The position numbers and the translations under genes were made by a program. This document shows, in pieces, positions 8,861 to 18,293 of a DNA stretch of 64,000 bases (within the stretch, counting starts at the first letter, position 1; each line of letters begins with the position of its first letter). A model generated the notes under the pieces. That model had not been told where the DNA came from. It ran no database searches and saw only the letters and a list, made by a program, of their open reading frames with translations. Source of the stretch: Salipaludibacillus sp. LMS25 (GTDB lineage Bacteria > Bacillota > Bacilli > Bacillales > Salisediminibacteriaceae); assembly GCF_024362805.1 (NCBI RefSeq), contig NZ_CP093299.1:124001-188000 (forward strand), written 5' to 3'.

Positions 8861-8955
8861 ACTCCACATCCCTTCGCAAGTTCTAACTTACAGGTTCAAA
8901 GGGTCGAAGCGTACAACTACTTCCTCTCAGTCCTCTAAAGACTCCCCTAGTGGCT
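8861..8955 (-). promoter_or_regulatory. TPP (THI element) riboswitch
   Basis: The minus strand shows the conserved TPP aptamer parts in order: CTAGGGGAGTC, GACTGAGAGG, GACCCTTTGAACCTG and CTTGCGAAGGGATG. CTGAGA and ACCCTTTGAACCTG are hallmark sequences. Binding of TPP should favour the terminator just downstream and switch off thiT and perhaps thiN. It lies directly downstream of rpe, so it could act on read-through from rpe or on a promoter overlapping the rpe end. Confidence 0.93.
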
Positions 8956-8973
8956 TATGTATTTTAGTATATT

Positions 8974-9627
8974 TTACAATGAAGCTCTAATTCTCTCAAT
9001 CGCTTCTTTTCTATTCGATTGACCGTACACCGCTGAACCTGCAACTAAAACATTGGCTCCTGCTTCAATGCAAAGTGACGCCGTTTTTTCATTGACACCA
9101 CCGTCCACTTCAATGTCTGTGTTTTGACCGTTATCATCAACCCACTGACGGATTTGCTTAATTTTCGGTAAAACACTATGAATAAAAGATTGCCCACCAA
9201 AGCCTGGATTAACGGTCATAAGCAACACGAGATCAACGTCTGCTAAGATAGTTTCAATGTGGCTGACAGGTGTGGCCGGATTTAATACGACTCCTGCCTT
9301 TACACCGCTATCTTTTATCATATGTATCGTTCGATGAAGGTGGGGACACGCTTCAGCATGGACACTTATAATATCAGCTCCAGCTTTAACAAATTGGGGA
9401 ATGTAATGATCAGGGTTATTAATCATTAAATGCACATCTAGCGGCAAAGATGTAATAGGTCTGATTGCTTCAACAATAAGTGGACCTATTGTAATATTTG
9501 GAACGAAATGCCCGTCCATGACATCTACATGTATATAATCAGCTCCACCTATGTCTACCTCCTTTATTTCGTCACCTAGCTTGGCAAAGTCTGCTGATAA
9601 TATAGAAGGGGCTATTTTAATCATCAT
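8974..9627 (-). CDS. rpe: Ribulose-phosphate 3-epimerase
   Basis: Interconverts ribulose 5-phosphate and xylulose 5-phosphate in the pentose phosphate pathway. The TIM-barrel motifs are complete: [25 protein letters not shown] (metal ligands), [20 protein letters not shown] and EVDGGVN. The length of 217 residues is usual. Two consecutive ATGs occur; the first overlaps the rsgA stop by one base, while the second (9624) is better spaced from GGAGG. Either start leaves the function unchanged. The tight junction shows coupling with rsgA. Confidence 0.96.
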   Translation of the reverse strand: MMIKIAPSILSADFAKLGDEIKEVDIGGADYIHVDVMDGHFVPNITIGPLIVEAIRPITSLPLDVHLMINNPDHYIPQFVKAGADIISVHAEACPHLHRTIHMIKDSGVKAGVVLNPATPVSHIETILADVDLVLLMTVNPGFGGQSFIHSVLPKIKQIRQWVDDNGQNTDIEVDGGVNEKTASLCIEAGANVLVAGSAVYGQSNRKEAIERIRASL

Positions 9628-10511
9628 TAATACCTCCGTTTTTGACTAGATATGTCGTCAATAAATTGTAAATAATGTTCATAGCGATGGGCGGCAATTT
9701 TCCCTTCCTCATACGCCTGTTTAACGGCGCATGAAGGTTCATTAACATGTAAACACCCTCTGAATTTGCATTCATTTATTCGACTGATCATTTCAGGAAA
9801 ATAGTGAGATAATTCCTCAGCTTTAATGCCTTGAAAATCTAACGAACTAAAACCTGGTGTATCTGCCACATAGCCTCCTTCATCTAGTGAAATAAGCTCC
9901 ACATGACGTGTGGTATGCTTGCCTCTGCCCAGACTTTTTGAAATGTCATTTGTTTCAATATTTAACCCCGGTTTAAGTGCATTCAATAAGGAGGATTTTC
10001 CAACACCTGATTGCCCGGAGAATACCGAAACCTTATGTTGTAAATAAGGCTTAAGTTTCTCTAAAGTTTCTTCAATGTAAACCGATGTTTTTACAACGTC
10101 ATAGCCGATAGTCTGATAAATATGACGATATTCAGCTATTTCTGCTTCTTCTATTTCAGCCAGAAGGTCGATTTTAGACAGACAGATAATAGGTGTGACG
10201 TCATTCGCTTCAACATGAACGAGAAACCGGTCGAGAAGCACTGGATTAAATGTAGGCTGGGCGACAGAAAAAACAAGAATCGCTTGTTCAACATTAGAAA
10301 TGGGCGGGCGAACAAGCTCATTCTTTCGATCAGCTAATTCTAAAATATACCCATCTGTACGATTAGAAGACTCAAATGTCACCCAGTCACCTACGAGAGG
10401 AGAGATCTTTCGTTTGCGAAAATTACCTCTCCCCCTGCATTGGAACACACCATCCTCGTTTTCTACATAATAAAAACCACTTAAAGCTTTCGTAATTCTT
10501 CCAACTGCCAT
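9627..10511 (-). CDS. rsgA: Ribosome small subunit-dependent GTPase RsgA
   Basis: Circularly permuted GTPase that checks late maturation of the 30S subunit. After an N-terminal OB domain ([18 protein letters not shown]) the G motifs appear in permuted order: LSKIDLL (G4), [12 protein letters not shown] (G1), and DTPGFSS (G3). A C-terminal zinc site follows ([14 protein letters not shown] with a histidine). The product is 294 residues. The frame extends five codons upstream to a GTG, but AAGGAGG just before the ATG at 10511 and the MAVGRI start favour this one. It follows prkC and overlaps rpe by one base. Confidence 0.96.
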   Translation of the reverse strand: MAVGRITKALSGFYYVENEDGVFQCRGRGNFRKRKISPLVGDWVTFESSNRTDGYILELADRKNELVRPPISNVEQAILVFSVAQPTFNPVLLDRFLVHVEANDVTPIICLSKIDLLAEIEEAEIAEYRHIYQTIGYDVVKTSVYIEETLEKLKPYLQHKVSVFSGQSGVGKSSLLNALKPGLNIETNDISKSLGRGKHTTRHVELISLDEGGYVADTPGFSSLDFQGIKAEELSHYFPEMISRINECKFRGCLHVNEPSCAVKQAYEEGKIAAHRYEHYLQFIDDISSQKRRY

Positions 10512-10563
10512 GCCATCCTCCTTCACTCATTTTTTTTACAAAGCCATGCCACCTTATACAAGC

Positions 10564-12576
10564 TTACTGATACTGTCGCAGTTCTTCGTACGGATATTCA
10601 TATGGTGACTGAGAAAATTCTTCGTCCTCTACGTAAAGAATAATATAGCCAGACTCTTCAGGAGCGACAGTCATCGGTATCTCAAATGTTTCATCTGAGG
10701 AAATATCTTCATCAATAATTTGATTAGGCGTTCTATGATCCATATCTGTCACAGAGATACGAATACGATAAGAGTTCTCATTATTGTTCTTAGGGACTTC
10801 AACCCGAAACGGAACTGAAACAGAAATAGGCTCTTCCACTTCAAGAGGTTCTGGCCCCCGTGAATAGACAACGGAAGCAGTAATTCTCTCACGTATTTCA
10901 GTCCCTCGAGAAGGGGATTGAGAAATGACACGCCCCTCTTCCACAGTTGAATGATAATCTTCGTCCTCTTCGATTGTAATCAGATCATTTTCAGAAAACA
11001 TATCATTGACTTCTTCACGTGTCATATTATATAAATTACTCATAACATACGCGGGACGTTCACTCACTGTTAAATTAACAATGGTCTCCCGAGGTATAAC
11101 CGTTTCCCCAGCAGAAGGATCTTGTTCAATCACGGTATCATCACTATAATCAGATGTTTCTTCGAATTGCACATTGACATCCGAAAAGCCTTCAAGCATT
11201 CCTTCTGCCTGTGAACGTGATTGACCAATAAAATTATCCATTTCAATCGGCTCATTCCCTTCGCTTACTACCACTGTGACAGTCGTTTCTACTTTTACGA
11301 GCTGGCCACCTCCAGGTCGGTGGGAAATAACATGTCCCGTCTCCACCTCTTCATCATACCGAAGCTCCTGCTCAACCTTTAAATTTAAGTCTGATAACAC
11401 CTCATAGGCCTCTTCGTACGGCATACCAATAAGATCTTCGGGAATTTCAACTTCTTCCACATGAAGCCAGCTAGGAATAAAATAAATCGCGACCACTATA
11501 AGACCTATAATAAAGAGTACACCTAGTATAGCTAATTTAACCCAAAATTTTAATCCCTTTTTCTTTTTATTAGTCTGCGTATTATTCCCAGGAACTTTCT
11601 GTTTCTCTTTCTTAAATGCAGTCGTTTCCTGTTCTCCAGCCGCATGCATTTTCGTTTCCTCAAAATTATCCACTTCTTGAATGCTTGACAAAGGGATAGC
11701 TTTAGTTATATCTTCATCAGGTTCATCAATATATCTCGGTGCTTCAAACTGACGTTCCGGATCTAAAACAGTTGTAAGGTCCCTCAGCATCTCATCTGTG
11801 GTGCTAAATCTTTTCAATGGATCTTTTGCTGTTGCTTTCATCACAAAATTTTCCACACTTTGTGGAATTGAAGGGTCTTTCTCCTTTAGAAGAGGGAGCG
11901 GCTCCTGTAAATGCTTAATAGCTACTGCCACAGCTGTGTCACCTTTAAAAGGCACCTCACCAGAAAGCATTTCATAAGCTAATACACCGAGTGAATATAG
12001 ATCAGATTTATACGTCACTTGTCCCCCACGTGCCTGTTCCGGTGATAAATAATGAACCGATCCTAGTACAGAATTTGTATGTGTAATCGTCGCTTCGCTT
12101 ATGGCACGGGCAATGCCAAAGTCCGTCACTTTTGCAGTCCCGTCTTCATCAATTAAAATATTATGCGGTTTAATATCTCTGTGCACAATATGATTTTGGT
12201 GGGCGTTCTTCACAGCGGAAATGATTTGCTGTAAAATACCTATCGTTCCATCGACCGTTACCTTACCTTTTTGAGTTATATAGTCTTTAAGAGTTTGACC
12301 TTTCACATATTCCATGACAATATAGTAAAGATCTTCTTCCTCGCCCACGTCAAAAATACTGACGATATTTGGATGAGACAAACTTGTAGCGGATTGTGCT
12401 TCACGTCTAAAGCGACGTATAAATTCATCATCTTTAGAGAATTGCTCTTTTAGCATTTTTACGGCAACATGGCGATCTAATATTAAGTCTTTTGCCAAAT
12501 ATACATCGGCCATTCCCCCCCCACCGATAGGACGGATGATTTCATAGCGGTCATTTATTCTCCTATTTTCCTTCAT
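10564..12576 (-). CDS. prkC: Serine/threonine protein kinase PrkC with PASTA domains
   Basis: A 670-residue membrane kinase that senses muropeptides and is linked to spore germination and cell wall control. The cytoplasmic kinase domain has the glycine loop GGGGMADVY, catalytic lysine K40, HRDIKPHNI with D134 as catalytic aspartate, DFG and the activation loop ending in SPEQA. One membrane segment lies near residues 345-368. Outside are three PASTA repeats (about 370-575) and an acidic C-terminal domain of about 90 residues. The extracellular half is unusually rich in Glu and Asp. Its start overlaps the prpC stop by four bases. Confidence 0.96.
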   Translation of the reverse strand: MKENRRINDRYEIIRPIGGGGMADVYLAKDLILDRHVAVKMLKEQFSKDDEFIRRFRREAQSATSLSHPNIVSIFDVGEEEDLYYIVMEYVKGQTLKDYITQKGKVTVDGTIGILQQIISAVKNAHQNHIVHRDIKPHNILIDEDGTAKVTDFGIARAISEATITHTNSVLGSVHYLSPEQARGGQVTYKSDLYSLGVLAYEMLSGEVPFKGDTAVAVAIKHLQEPLPLLKEKDPSIPQSVENFVMKATAKDPLKRFSTTDEMLRDLTTVLDPERQFEAPRYIDEPDEDITKAIPLSSIQEVDNFEETKMHAAGEQETTAFKKEKQKVPGNNTQTNKKKKGLKFWVKLAILGVLFIIGLIVVAIYFIPSWLHVEEVEIPEDLIGMPYEEAYEVLSDLNLKVEQELRYDEEVETGHVISHRPGGGQLVKVETTVTVVVSEGNEPIEMDNFIGQSRSQAEGMLEGFSDVNVQFEETSDYSDDTVIEQDPSAGETVIPRETIVNLTVSERPAYVMSNLYNMTREEVNDMFSENDLITIEEDEDYHSTVEEGRVISQSPSRGTEIRERITASVVYSRGPEPLEVEEPISVSVPFRVEVPKNNNENSYRIRISVTDMDHRTPNQIIDEDISSDETFEIPMTVAPEESGYIILYVEDEEFSQSPYEYPYEELRQYQ

Positions 12577-13325
12577 GAAATGGTCACATCCTTCTCATTA
12601 TGACGAACTAATGAGATGGAAATATTGTCCTCTCCACCAGAGTCATTGGCATCGGTAATTAAGTTATCACAAATCGACGCTAAATCGTTCTCTTGAGATA
12701 GATGGGTTATCATATCGTTATCTGTCAGCATATTGGTTAAGCCATCCGTACAGAGCATAAGGAGAGAACTATCCTTCCAGCTTACCGTGGCCACGTCAAC
12801 CTCTATAGCTCTATCTGTCCCTAAAGCGCGCATAAGGACGTTTTTTCTCGGGTGGTGGTCCGCCTCTTCCTGACTTAATTGTCCAGACCTTACAAGTTCA
12901 CCTACAAGTGAATGGTCTTCAGTCATTTGTTTTAAAATGTTGTCCTCAAACATATAGACGCGCGAATCCCCCACATTCGAAAAGGTGACAAACTCGTGTG
13001 AGCATACTGCTGCAACTAATGTCGTCCCCATGCCTTCACATTTTGGATTATCAAGCGCATGCATATAAATTGTTTCATTCACTTTACTAACTGTCTCTTG
13101 TAACCATTTTTCAGCATTAATCGGGGATAAAAATTCAGTCATTTGTTCCCAATGAGCCAGCATACTATCACGTGCCATCTGACTCGCTACATCACCGGCT
13201 TGATGACCTCCCATTCCATCAGCAACAATCGCCAATAGCTGTCCGAAATTATTTTCTTTCACTGCGCCACTATCTTCGTTATGAGGCCTAAGTTTACCAG
13301 TGTCGGTGCGAAAAATACCTTCCAT
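12573..13325 (-). CDS. prpC: PP2C-type protein phosphatase PrpC
   Basis: Metal-dependent serine/threonine phosphatase that reverses PrkC phosphorylation. The 250-residue chain shows the PP2C motifs: TGKLRPHNED at the N-terminus, VADGMGGHQAGDVAS (metal aspartate and glycines), SNVGDSRVY, LCTDGLTNML and GGEDNIS. It overlaps prkC by the ATGA arrangement, so kinase and phosphatase are translationally coupled. In B. subtilis rlmN lies just upstream; here it is absent and rsmB is the upstream neighbour after an 89-base gap. Confidence 0.96.
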   Translation of the reverse strand: MEGIFRTDTGKLRPHNEDSGAVKENNFGQLLAIVADGMGGHQAGDVASQMARDSMLAHWEQMTEFLSPINAEKWLQETVSKVNETIYMHALDNPKCEGMGTTLVAAVCSHEFVTFSNVGDSRVYMFEDNILKQMTEDHSLVGELVRSGQLSQEEADHHPRKNVLMRALGTDRAIEVDVATVSWKDSSLLMLCTDGLTNMLTDNDMITHLSQENDLASICDNLITDANDSGGEDNISISLVRHNEKDVTIS

Positions 13326-13414
13326 ATCTATCCCCTCGTTTCTTCTCTTAGCTATCTATCACTATAGACAAAATTAGCACATAATAAAAGCAAGCACAAA
13401 GAATTGACCCGTGG

Positions 13415-14776
13415 CTATTTCTTTATAAGTGATGAAATAAAAAAGCCGTCTGTACCGAATTCACCTGGAAATAATTGCACCATCCCTGCTAGCGGTTCCT
13501 TATGATCTCTAATCAATTCGGGAAGTCGTTCAGACATGGTATCGTCAAAATCAGCGTCATGTTGACGTTTAACAAAACGTTCGATCACACCTTCGTTTTC
13601 TTCTCGGTCAATTGTACAAGTACTGTAGACGAGACGACCATTTTTCTTGAGTAAAGGCCATACGTCTTCTAAAATCTCTCCTTGAATCACAGCTAAACGA
13701 CTTACGTCAGCAGATTGTTTTGACCACTTCAAATCCGGTTTACGTTGAATAACACCTAAACCAGAACAAGGTGCATCAACAAGGATTTTATCGAATTGAC
13801 CATTTGGAAATGTCTCTTTAAGCTCCCTCGCATCTGAGACAACTCCTTGAATAGCTGTTAACTGCAAGCGCTCTTTTTGCTGTTCAATCAATTTTACTTT
13901 ATGGGCATGGATATCCACACTTATGACGTCTCCACTATCATTCATTAACTCTGCCAAATGAGTAGACTTGCCCCCAGGAGCCGCACAAGCATCAAGAATA
14001 CGTTCATTTGGATACGGAGCAAGCATTTTTGCAACGAGCATTGAGCCCTCATCCTGTATCGTTATTAACCCTTGATTAAAAGCTGCAGTTTTAACGACAG
14101 ACCCCTTTTTAATGCGCAAGCTTTCTGGAATGAGCTCACTCTCTTCTACTTCCAGACCTTCCTCTTTTAATAATGCTATAACATGTTCTTTTGTCACACG
14201 TGTTTTATTCACCCTCACAGATTGCACAGGAGTGGCGAGGTTCGCTGTCGCAATTTGGTGAGTTTTATCCTTGCCATACTGCTCCATCCATCGTTTTAAC
14301 AACCACTCTGGATGACTCGTTTCCACGGCCAGCCTTTCAAGCTCATCTTTAATGTGATGATAATCAGGCAGTTCACTACGTAGCAGAGATCTGAGTACAC
14401 CGTTCACCATGCCGGATATTCCTTTGTGCCCTCTACTCTTCGCTATTTCTACAGCTTCATTTATCGCAGCATGGTCTGGAATGCGATCTAAGAAGACAAG
14501 CTGGTAAACAGTCATTCTCAACAGCACGAGTACCCATTTATCAAGCTTGGCAAGTGGTTTCTTTGAAAAAGCTTGTATATAAAAGTCGAGTCGTTTTTGA
14601 TACTGGATTGTTCCATAAACTACTTCCGTTAATAACGGAATATCGATTGCTGATACAGTCAACTTTTTAATTGTATCATTGATAAGCAAGTTACTGTATG
14701 CTTGGTTTTTTTCAATTTTTAATAAAATATCCATTGCGGCCTCGCGTACATTTCCGCGTTTCCTTTGCTTTGTCAT
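13415..14776 (-). CDS. rsmB: 16S rRNA (cytosine-967-C5)-methyltransferase RsmB
   Basis: Methylates C967 of 16S rRNA with S-adenosylmethionine. The 453-residue protein has an N-terminal NusB-like RNA-binding domain (residues 1-140, REAAMDILLKIEKNQAYSN), an SAM site (LDACAAPGGKSTHLAELM), and the two catalytic cysteine motifs DAPCSGLGVIQRKPD and VYSTCTIDREENE. TAGGAGAATAGTATT precedes the start, four bases after fmt. Its product and fmt's both serve translation, and the pair is conserved. Confidence 0.96.
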   Translation of the reverse strand: MTKQRKRGNVREAAMDILLKIEKNQAYSNLLINDTIKKLTVSAIDIPLLTEVVYGTIQYQKRLDFYIQAFSKKPLAKLDKWVLVLLRMTVYQLVFLDRIPDHAAINEAVEIAKSRGHKGISGMVNGVLRSLLRSELPDYHHIKDELERLAVETSHPEWLLKRWMEQYGKDKTHQIATANLATPVQSVRVNKTRVTKEHVIALLKEEGLEVEESELIPESLRIKKGSVVKTAAFNQGLITIQDEGSMLVAKMLAPYPNERILDACAAPGGKSTHLAELMNDSGDVISVDIHAHKVKLIEQQKERLQLTAIQGVVSDARELKETFPNGQFDKILVDAPCSGLGVIQRKPDLKWSKQSADVSRLAVIQGEILEDVWPLLKKNGRLVYSTCTIDREENEGVIERFVKRQHDADFDDTMSERLPELIRDHKEPLAGMVQLFPGEFGTDGFFISSLIKK

Positions 14777-14780
14777 AATA

Positions 14781-15716
14781 CTATTCTCCTAACACCATAC
14801 CGCATTCCCAGTGAGCGCCAGCCCCTCTTAAAAATGTGGCTATATCCATTGGTTTTTTACCAGCAGGCTGAACTTTTGTTAGTGCTAAAACGCTATTCTC
14901 TCCACATGCTACCTTAATGTCTTCATGCGTTTTCTCAACGATTGTACCAGGCCTTTGATCCGTTTCATCAGCTGACACCCTTGTTTCCCAAATTTTAAGC
15001 CTATTTCCTCCCGCTACCGTATATGCTACCGGCCACGGGTTTAAACCTCTCACTTGATTAAACACAGACCTAGCTGGTTTGTTCCAGTCAATCATCTCTT
15101 GTTCTTTTTTGATATTAGGAGCAAACGTGGCCTTCTCTGCTTCTTGGGGTGTGGCTGTTATACTACCTTTCTCAAGCTGAGGTAAAGTTTCTCGTAGCAA
15201 ATCAGCACCTAAGAGACTGAGTTTGTCATGCATCGTACCAGTTGTATCCGTTTCTTCAATCGGAATAGCTCGACTTACAATCATATCACCTGCATCCAGT
15301 TTCTCCACCATATACATGATCGTGACACCTGTTTCCTTCTCGCCATCAATGATGGCTTGGTGAATAGGGGCCCCTCCTCGATATTTAGGAAGTAACGATG
15401 CATGGACATTCACACAGCCTTTCGGTGGAATATCCAGCAATTCCTTCGACAAAATCTGTCCGAAAGCTGCTGTAACAATGATATCTGGAGCTACTTCTTT
15501 TACTTTTTCCCATTCAAGTTTTATTTTTTCAGGTTGAAAAACAGGGATCTGTAATTCTTGTGCGGCTCGTTTTACTGGTGGTGGTGTCAGTGTCTGCTTC
15601 CGTCCCTTTGGGCGATCAGGCTGAGTGACCACTAGTTTGACGTCATACCCCTCTTTAACAATCGCTTCCAATACAGGTACAGCAAAGTCTGGTGTCCCCA
15701 TAAATACCATTTTCAT
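14781..15716 (-). CDS. fmt: Methionyl-tRNA formyltransferase
   Basis: Formylates initiator Met-tRNA using 10-formyltetrahydrofolate. The 311-residue sequence has the N-terminal FMGTPDFAVPVLEAI, the folate-site loop HASLLPKYRGGAPIHQAI with catalytic Asn/His/Asp context, and GVTIMYMVEKLDAGD. A C-terminal OB-like domain binds tRNA. In most Bacillaceae the deformylase gene def lies between priA and fmt. Here the 141-base interval before fmt (15717-15857) has no def and no recognisable remnant. Confidence 0.96.
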   Translation of the reverse strand: MKMVFMGTPDFAVPVLEAIVKEGYDVKLVVTQPDRPKGRKQTLTPPPVKRAAQELQIPVFQPEKIKLEWEKVKEVAPDIIVTAAFGQILSKELLDIPPKGCVNVHASLLPKYRGGAPIHQAIIDGEKETGVTIMYMVEKLDAGDMIVSRAIPIEETDTTGTMHDKLSLLGADLLRETLPQLEKGSITATPQEAEKATFAPNIKKEQEMIDWNKPARSVFNQVRGLNPWPVAYTVAGGNRLKIWETRVSADETDQRPGTIVEKTHEDIKVACGENSVLALTKVQPAGKKPMDIATFLRGAGAHWECGMVLGE

Positions 15717-15857
15717 TATCGCTTCTCTCCTTTACTATCGCTCAAACGAGGTAAGATGTTTAAACGACACTTACTCCTTAATCCTATTAAAAATTTATAT
15801 GGCCATGACTCATCTAATAGCTTATCGGTCATACGCAGACAGCATCCCACTTAACCG

Positions 15858-18293
15858 TTATAACATCATATACGGATTCGTATCGATTGTAATGGCTAAA
15901 CTCGTTCGCGCAATCTCTCCTTGATACGTTTTTATAATTTCTTGCAAAACACGTGTTAATTTTGGCTCAATTTTATATTTTACCATACATTGGTAACGGT
16001 ATCTATCTTTAATACGGGGAATTGCTGAAGCCACTGGTCCGTATACTGACGTATTTTCCGATAGTTCACGTTTTAAAAATAAGGTAATCTTTTCTGTAAT
16101 GGCGATGACTTTGTCTAAACGTTCCTCACTTACATGTATAAGAACGAGATAGTAGTATGGCGGATAACCACCTTGCTTCCGAATAACCATTTCTTTTTCA
16201 AAAAATGATAAGTAATCATGCTGTTTAACATCAAGAATACTATAATGGTCAGGCGTATATGTCTGAACCATCACCTCACCTTTTTTTTCATGGCGGCCTG
16301 CTCGTCCACTTACTTGAGTCAGAAGTTGAAACGTTCGTTCTGCCGATCGAAAATCTGGAAGGTGAAGCATAGAGTCTGCTGCAAGTACACCTACAAGCGT
16401 AATATTAGGAAAATCAAGTCCTTTTGCTATCATTTGAGTCCCGAGAAGAATATCTGCCTTTCCTTCACCAAAGATCGTTAATAACTTCTCATGCGCCCCT
16501 TTTCTTCTCGTTGTATCAACATCCATCCTTACAACACGACTATCAGGGAAAACCTTCATAAGCTCTTCTTCTACTTTTTGCGTACCTGTCCCAAAAAATC
16601 GTATAGAATCACTGTCACATTCAGGGCATACTCCAGGTATCGTTTCAGAATGTCCGCAGTAATGACATTGAATAGATTGACTAGTTCGATGATAAGTAAG
16701 GGAGATATCACAATGAGGACATTGCGCTACATAACCGCAATCCCTACACATCACAAATGTGGCATACCCTCTTCTGTTTAAGAAGAGCACGATCTGCTCT
16801 TTTCTCAAAAGACGGCGTTGAATCCCTTCAAGAAGTTGATTAGAAAACATAGATCGATTACCATGGCGTAATTCTTCTCGCATATCAATTAACGTCACTT
16901 CTGGCATTTTCACATTATTCACTCGCCGCTCCATGGAAATTAACTGGTAAACACCTTTCTTCGCGCGAGCATAACTTTCTAATGACGGTGTTGCACTACC
17001 TAAAATAACAGGACAATGATAAAATTCGCCACGTTTTATGGCGACTTGTCGAGCATGATATCTTGGTGCTTCTTCTTGTTTATAACTCGTTTCATGTTCT
17101 TCATCAATAATGATAATGCCAAGGTTTTCAAACGGGGCAAAAATTGCTGAACGTGCTCCGACCGCCACATCCACTTTCCCTTCTCGAATTTTCAGCCATT
17201 CATCGTACTTTTCACCTTTTGAGAGGGCGCTGTGCAACACTGCCACTCTTGAGCCAAACCTTTCTTTGAATCGCGTGACCATTTGGGGTGTTAGAGAAAT
17301 TTCTGGCACGAGAACAATAGCTTCTTTCCCCTGTTTAAGTACACGATCAATCGCTTGCAAATAGACTTCTGTTTTCCCGCTTCCTGTAACACCTCTAAGT
17401 AAAAAAGTTGCGTGCTCACCGGTATTAATCGTGTGATTAATAGGATTTAGAGCTGTTTTTTGCTCTGGGGTTAAAGGAAGGGGATTACTGCGCACAAAAT
17501 CGCGATCTGCATAAGGGTCACGAGAAATGACGTCGTCCTTTTTAATCAGGAGCTGCTTTTTAACTAGCTGCTGGATCGTTTGACGCGGCACATTCGCTTT
17601 TGTGGCCAGTTCACTGATAGGTAGCCATTCTTGTTCATTAACAAACTGATGTAAGTATTCCAACACATGTTTTTGCTTTACAGCATTTGCTGATAAGTGA
17701 TCAATTGCAGTTTGAAGCTCCTCTTTCTGTACGGCTAATTTTATGACGGTTTGCGTTTTTTTAGTTTCTGTTGTTTTTACACGATTTGTCACAAGGACAA
17801 CGTCTTCTTTAACAGCTGACATCATCACTTTTTTCTCATGTTCAGACGCCGATTTCCGCCAATCTTCCCAGCTCTCAATCACGTTGCTTTTAATAAAGTA
17901 TGGTTGCAAAGTAGAAGGAAGCTCACTTTTTCGTGTCTCTGATAGTGTTAATGTTTTATGGTATTTAGCTCGCATAGCAGCTGGAAGCATCGACTTTAAC
18001 ACGGAGATGTGAAATGAAAGGGTCTCGTCTTTTATCCAGTTAGCTAAATTCAGCAACTCTTCCGTTAACGGGGGTTTTAAATCTATTAAGTCATACAATG
18101 GTTTTAATTTTGTTGCATCGTAATCGCTTGTGGAATCAAGTGAAACAACAAATCCTTGTACTTTCCTTGGACCAAACGAGACCGTTACCCTAGCTCCAGT
18201 CATGATGGTGTCTTCAAATTCTTCTGGAACGATATAATCATACGCACGGTCCGTTTGATTCGCTGCCACATCCACAATCACTTTTGCAATCAT
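15858..18293 (-). CDS. priA: Primosomal protein N' (replication restart helicase PriA)
   Basis: Recognises stalled forks and loads the replicative helicase. The 811-residue chain has an N-terminal 3' DNA-end-binding domain (MIAKVIVDVAANQTDRAYDY), a winged-helix region, Walker A LRGVTGSGKTEVYLQ, box DEEHETSYKQ and GSATPSLES. A zinc-binding insert contains eight cysteines (CRDCGYVAQCPHC through CHYCGHS and CPECDS). The start overlaps the coaBC stop by ATGA. Length and motifs are normal. Confidence 0.97.
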   Translation of the reverse strand: MIAKVIVDVAANQTDRAYDYIVPEEFEDTIMTGARVTVSFGPRKVQGFVVSLDSTSDYDATKLKPLYDLIDLKPPLTEELLNLANWIKDETLSFHISVLKSMLPAAMRAKYHKTLTLSETRKSELPSTLQPYFIKSNVIESWEDWRKSASEHEKKVMMSAVKEDVVLVTNRVKTTETKKTQTVIKLAVQKEELQTAIDHLSANAVKQKHVLEYLHQFVNEQEWLPISELATKANVPRQTIQQLVKKQLLIKKDDVISRDPYADRDFVRSNPLPLTPEQKTALNPINHTINTGEHATFLLRGVTGSGKTEVYLQAIDRVLKQGKEAIVLVPEISLTPQMVTRFKERFGSRVAVLHSALSKGEKYDEWLKIREGKVDVAVGARSAIFAPFENLGIIIIDEEHETSYKQEEAPRYHARQVAIKRGEFYHCPVILGSATPSLESYARAKKGVYQLISMERRVNNVKMPEVTLIDMREELRHGNRSMFSNQLLEGIQRRLLRKEQIVLFLNRRGYATFVMCRDCGYVAQCPHCDISLTYHRTSQSIQCHYCGHSETIPGVCPECDSDSIRFFGTGTQKVEEELMKVFPDSRVVRMDVDTTRRKGAHEKLLTIFGEGKADILLGTQMIAKGLDFPNITLVGVLAADSMLHLPDFRSAERTFQLLTQVSGRAGRHEKKGEVMVQTYTPDHYSILDVKQHDYLSFFEKEMVIRKQGGYPPYYYLVLIHVSEERLDKVIAITEKITLFLKRELSENTSVYGPVASAIPRIKDRYRYQCMVKYKIEPKLTRVLQEIIKTYQGEIARTSLAITIDTNPYMML

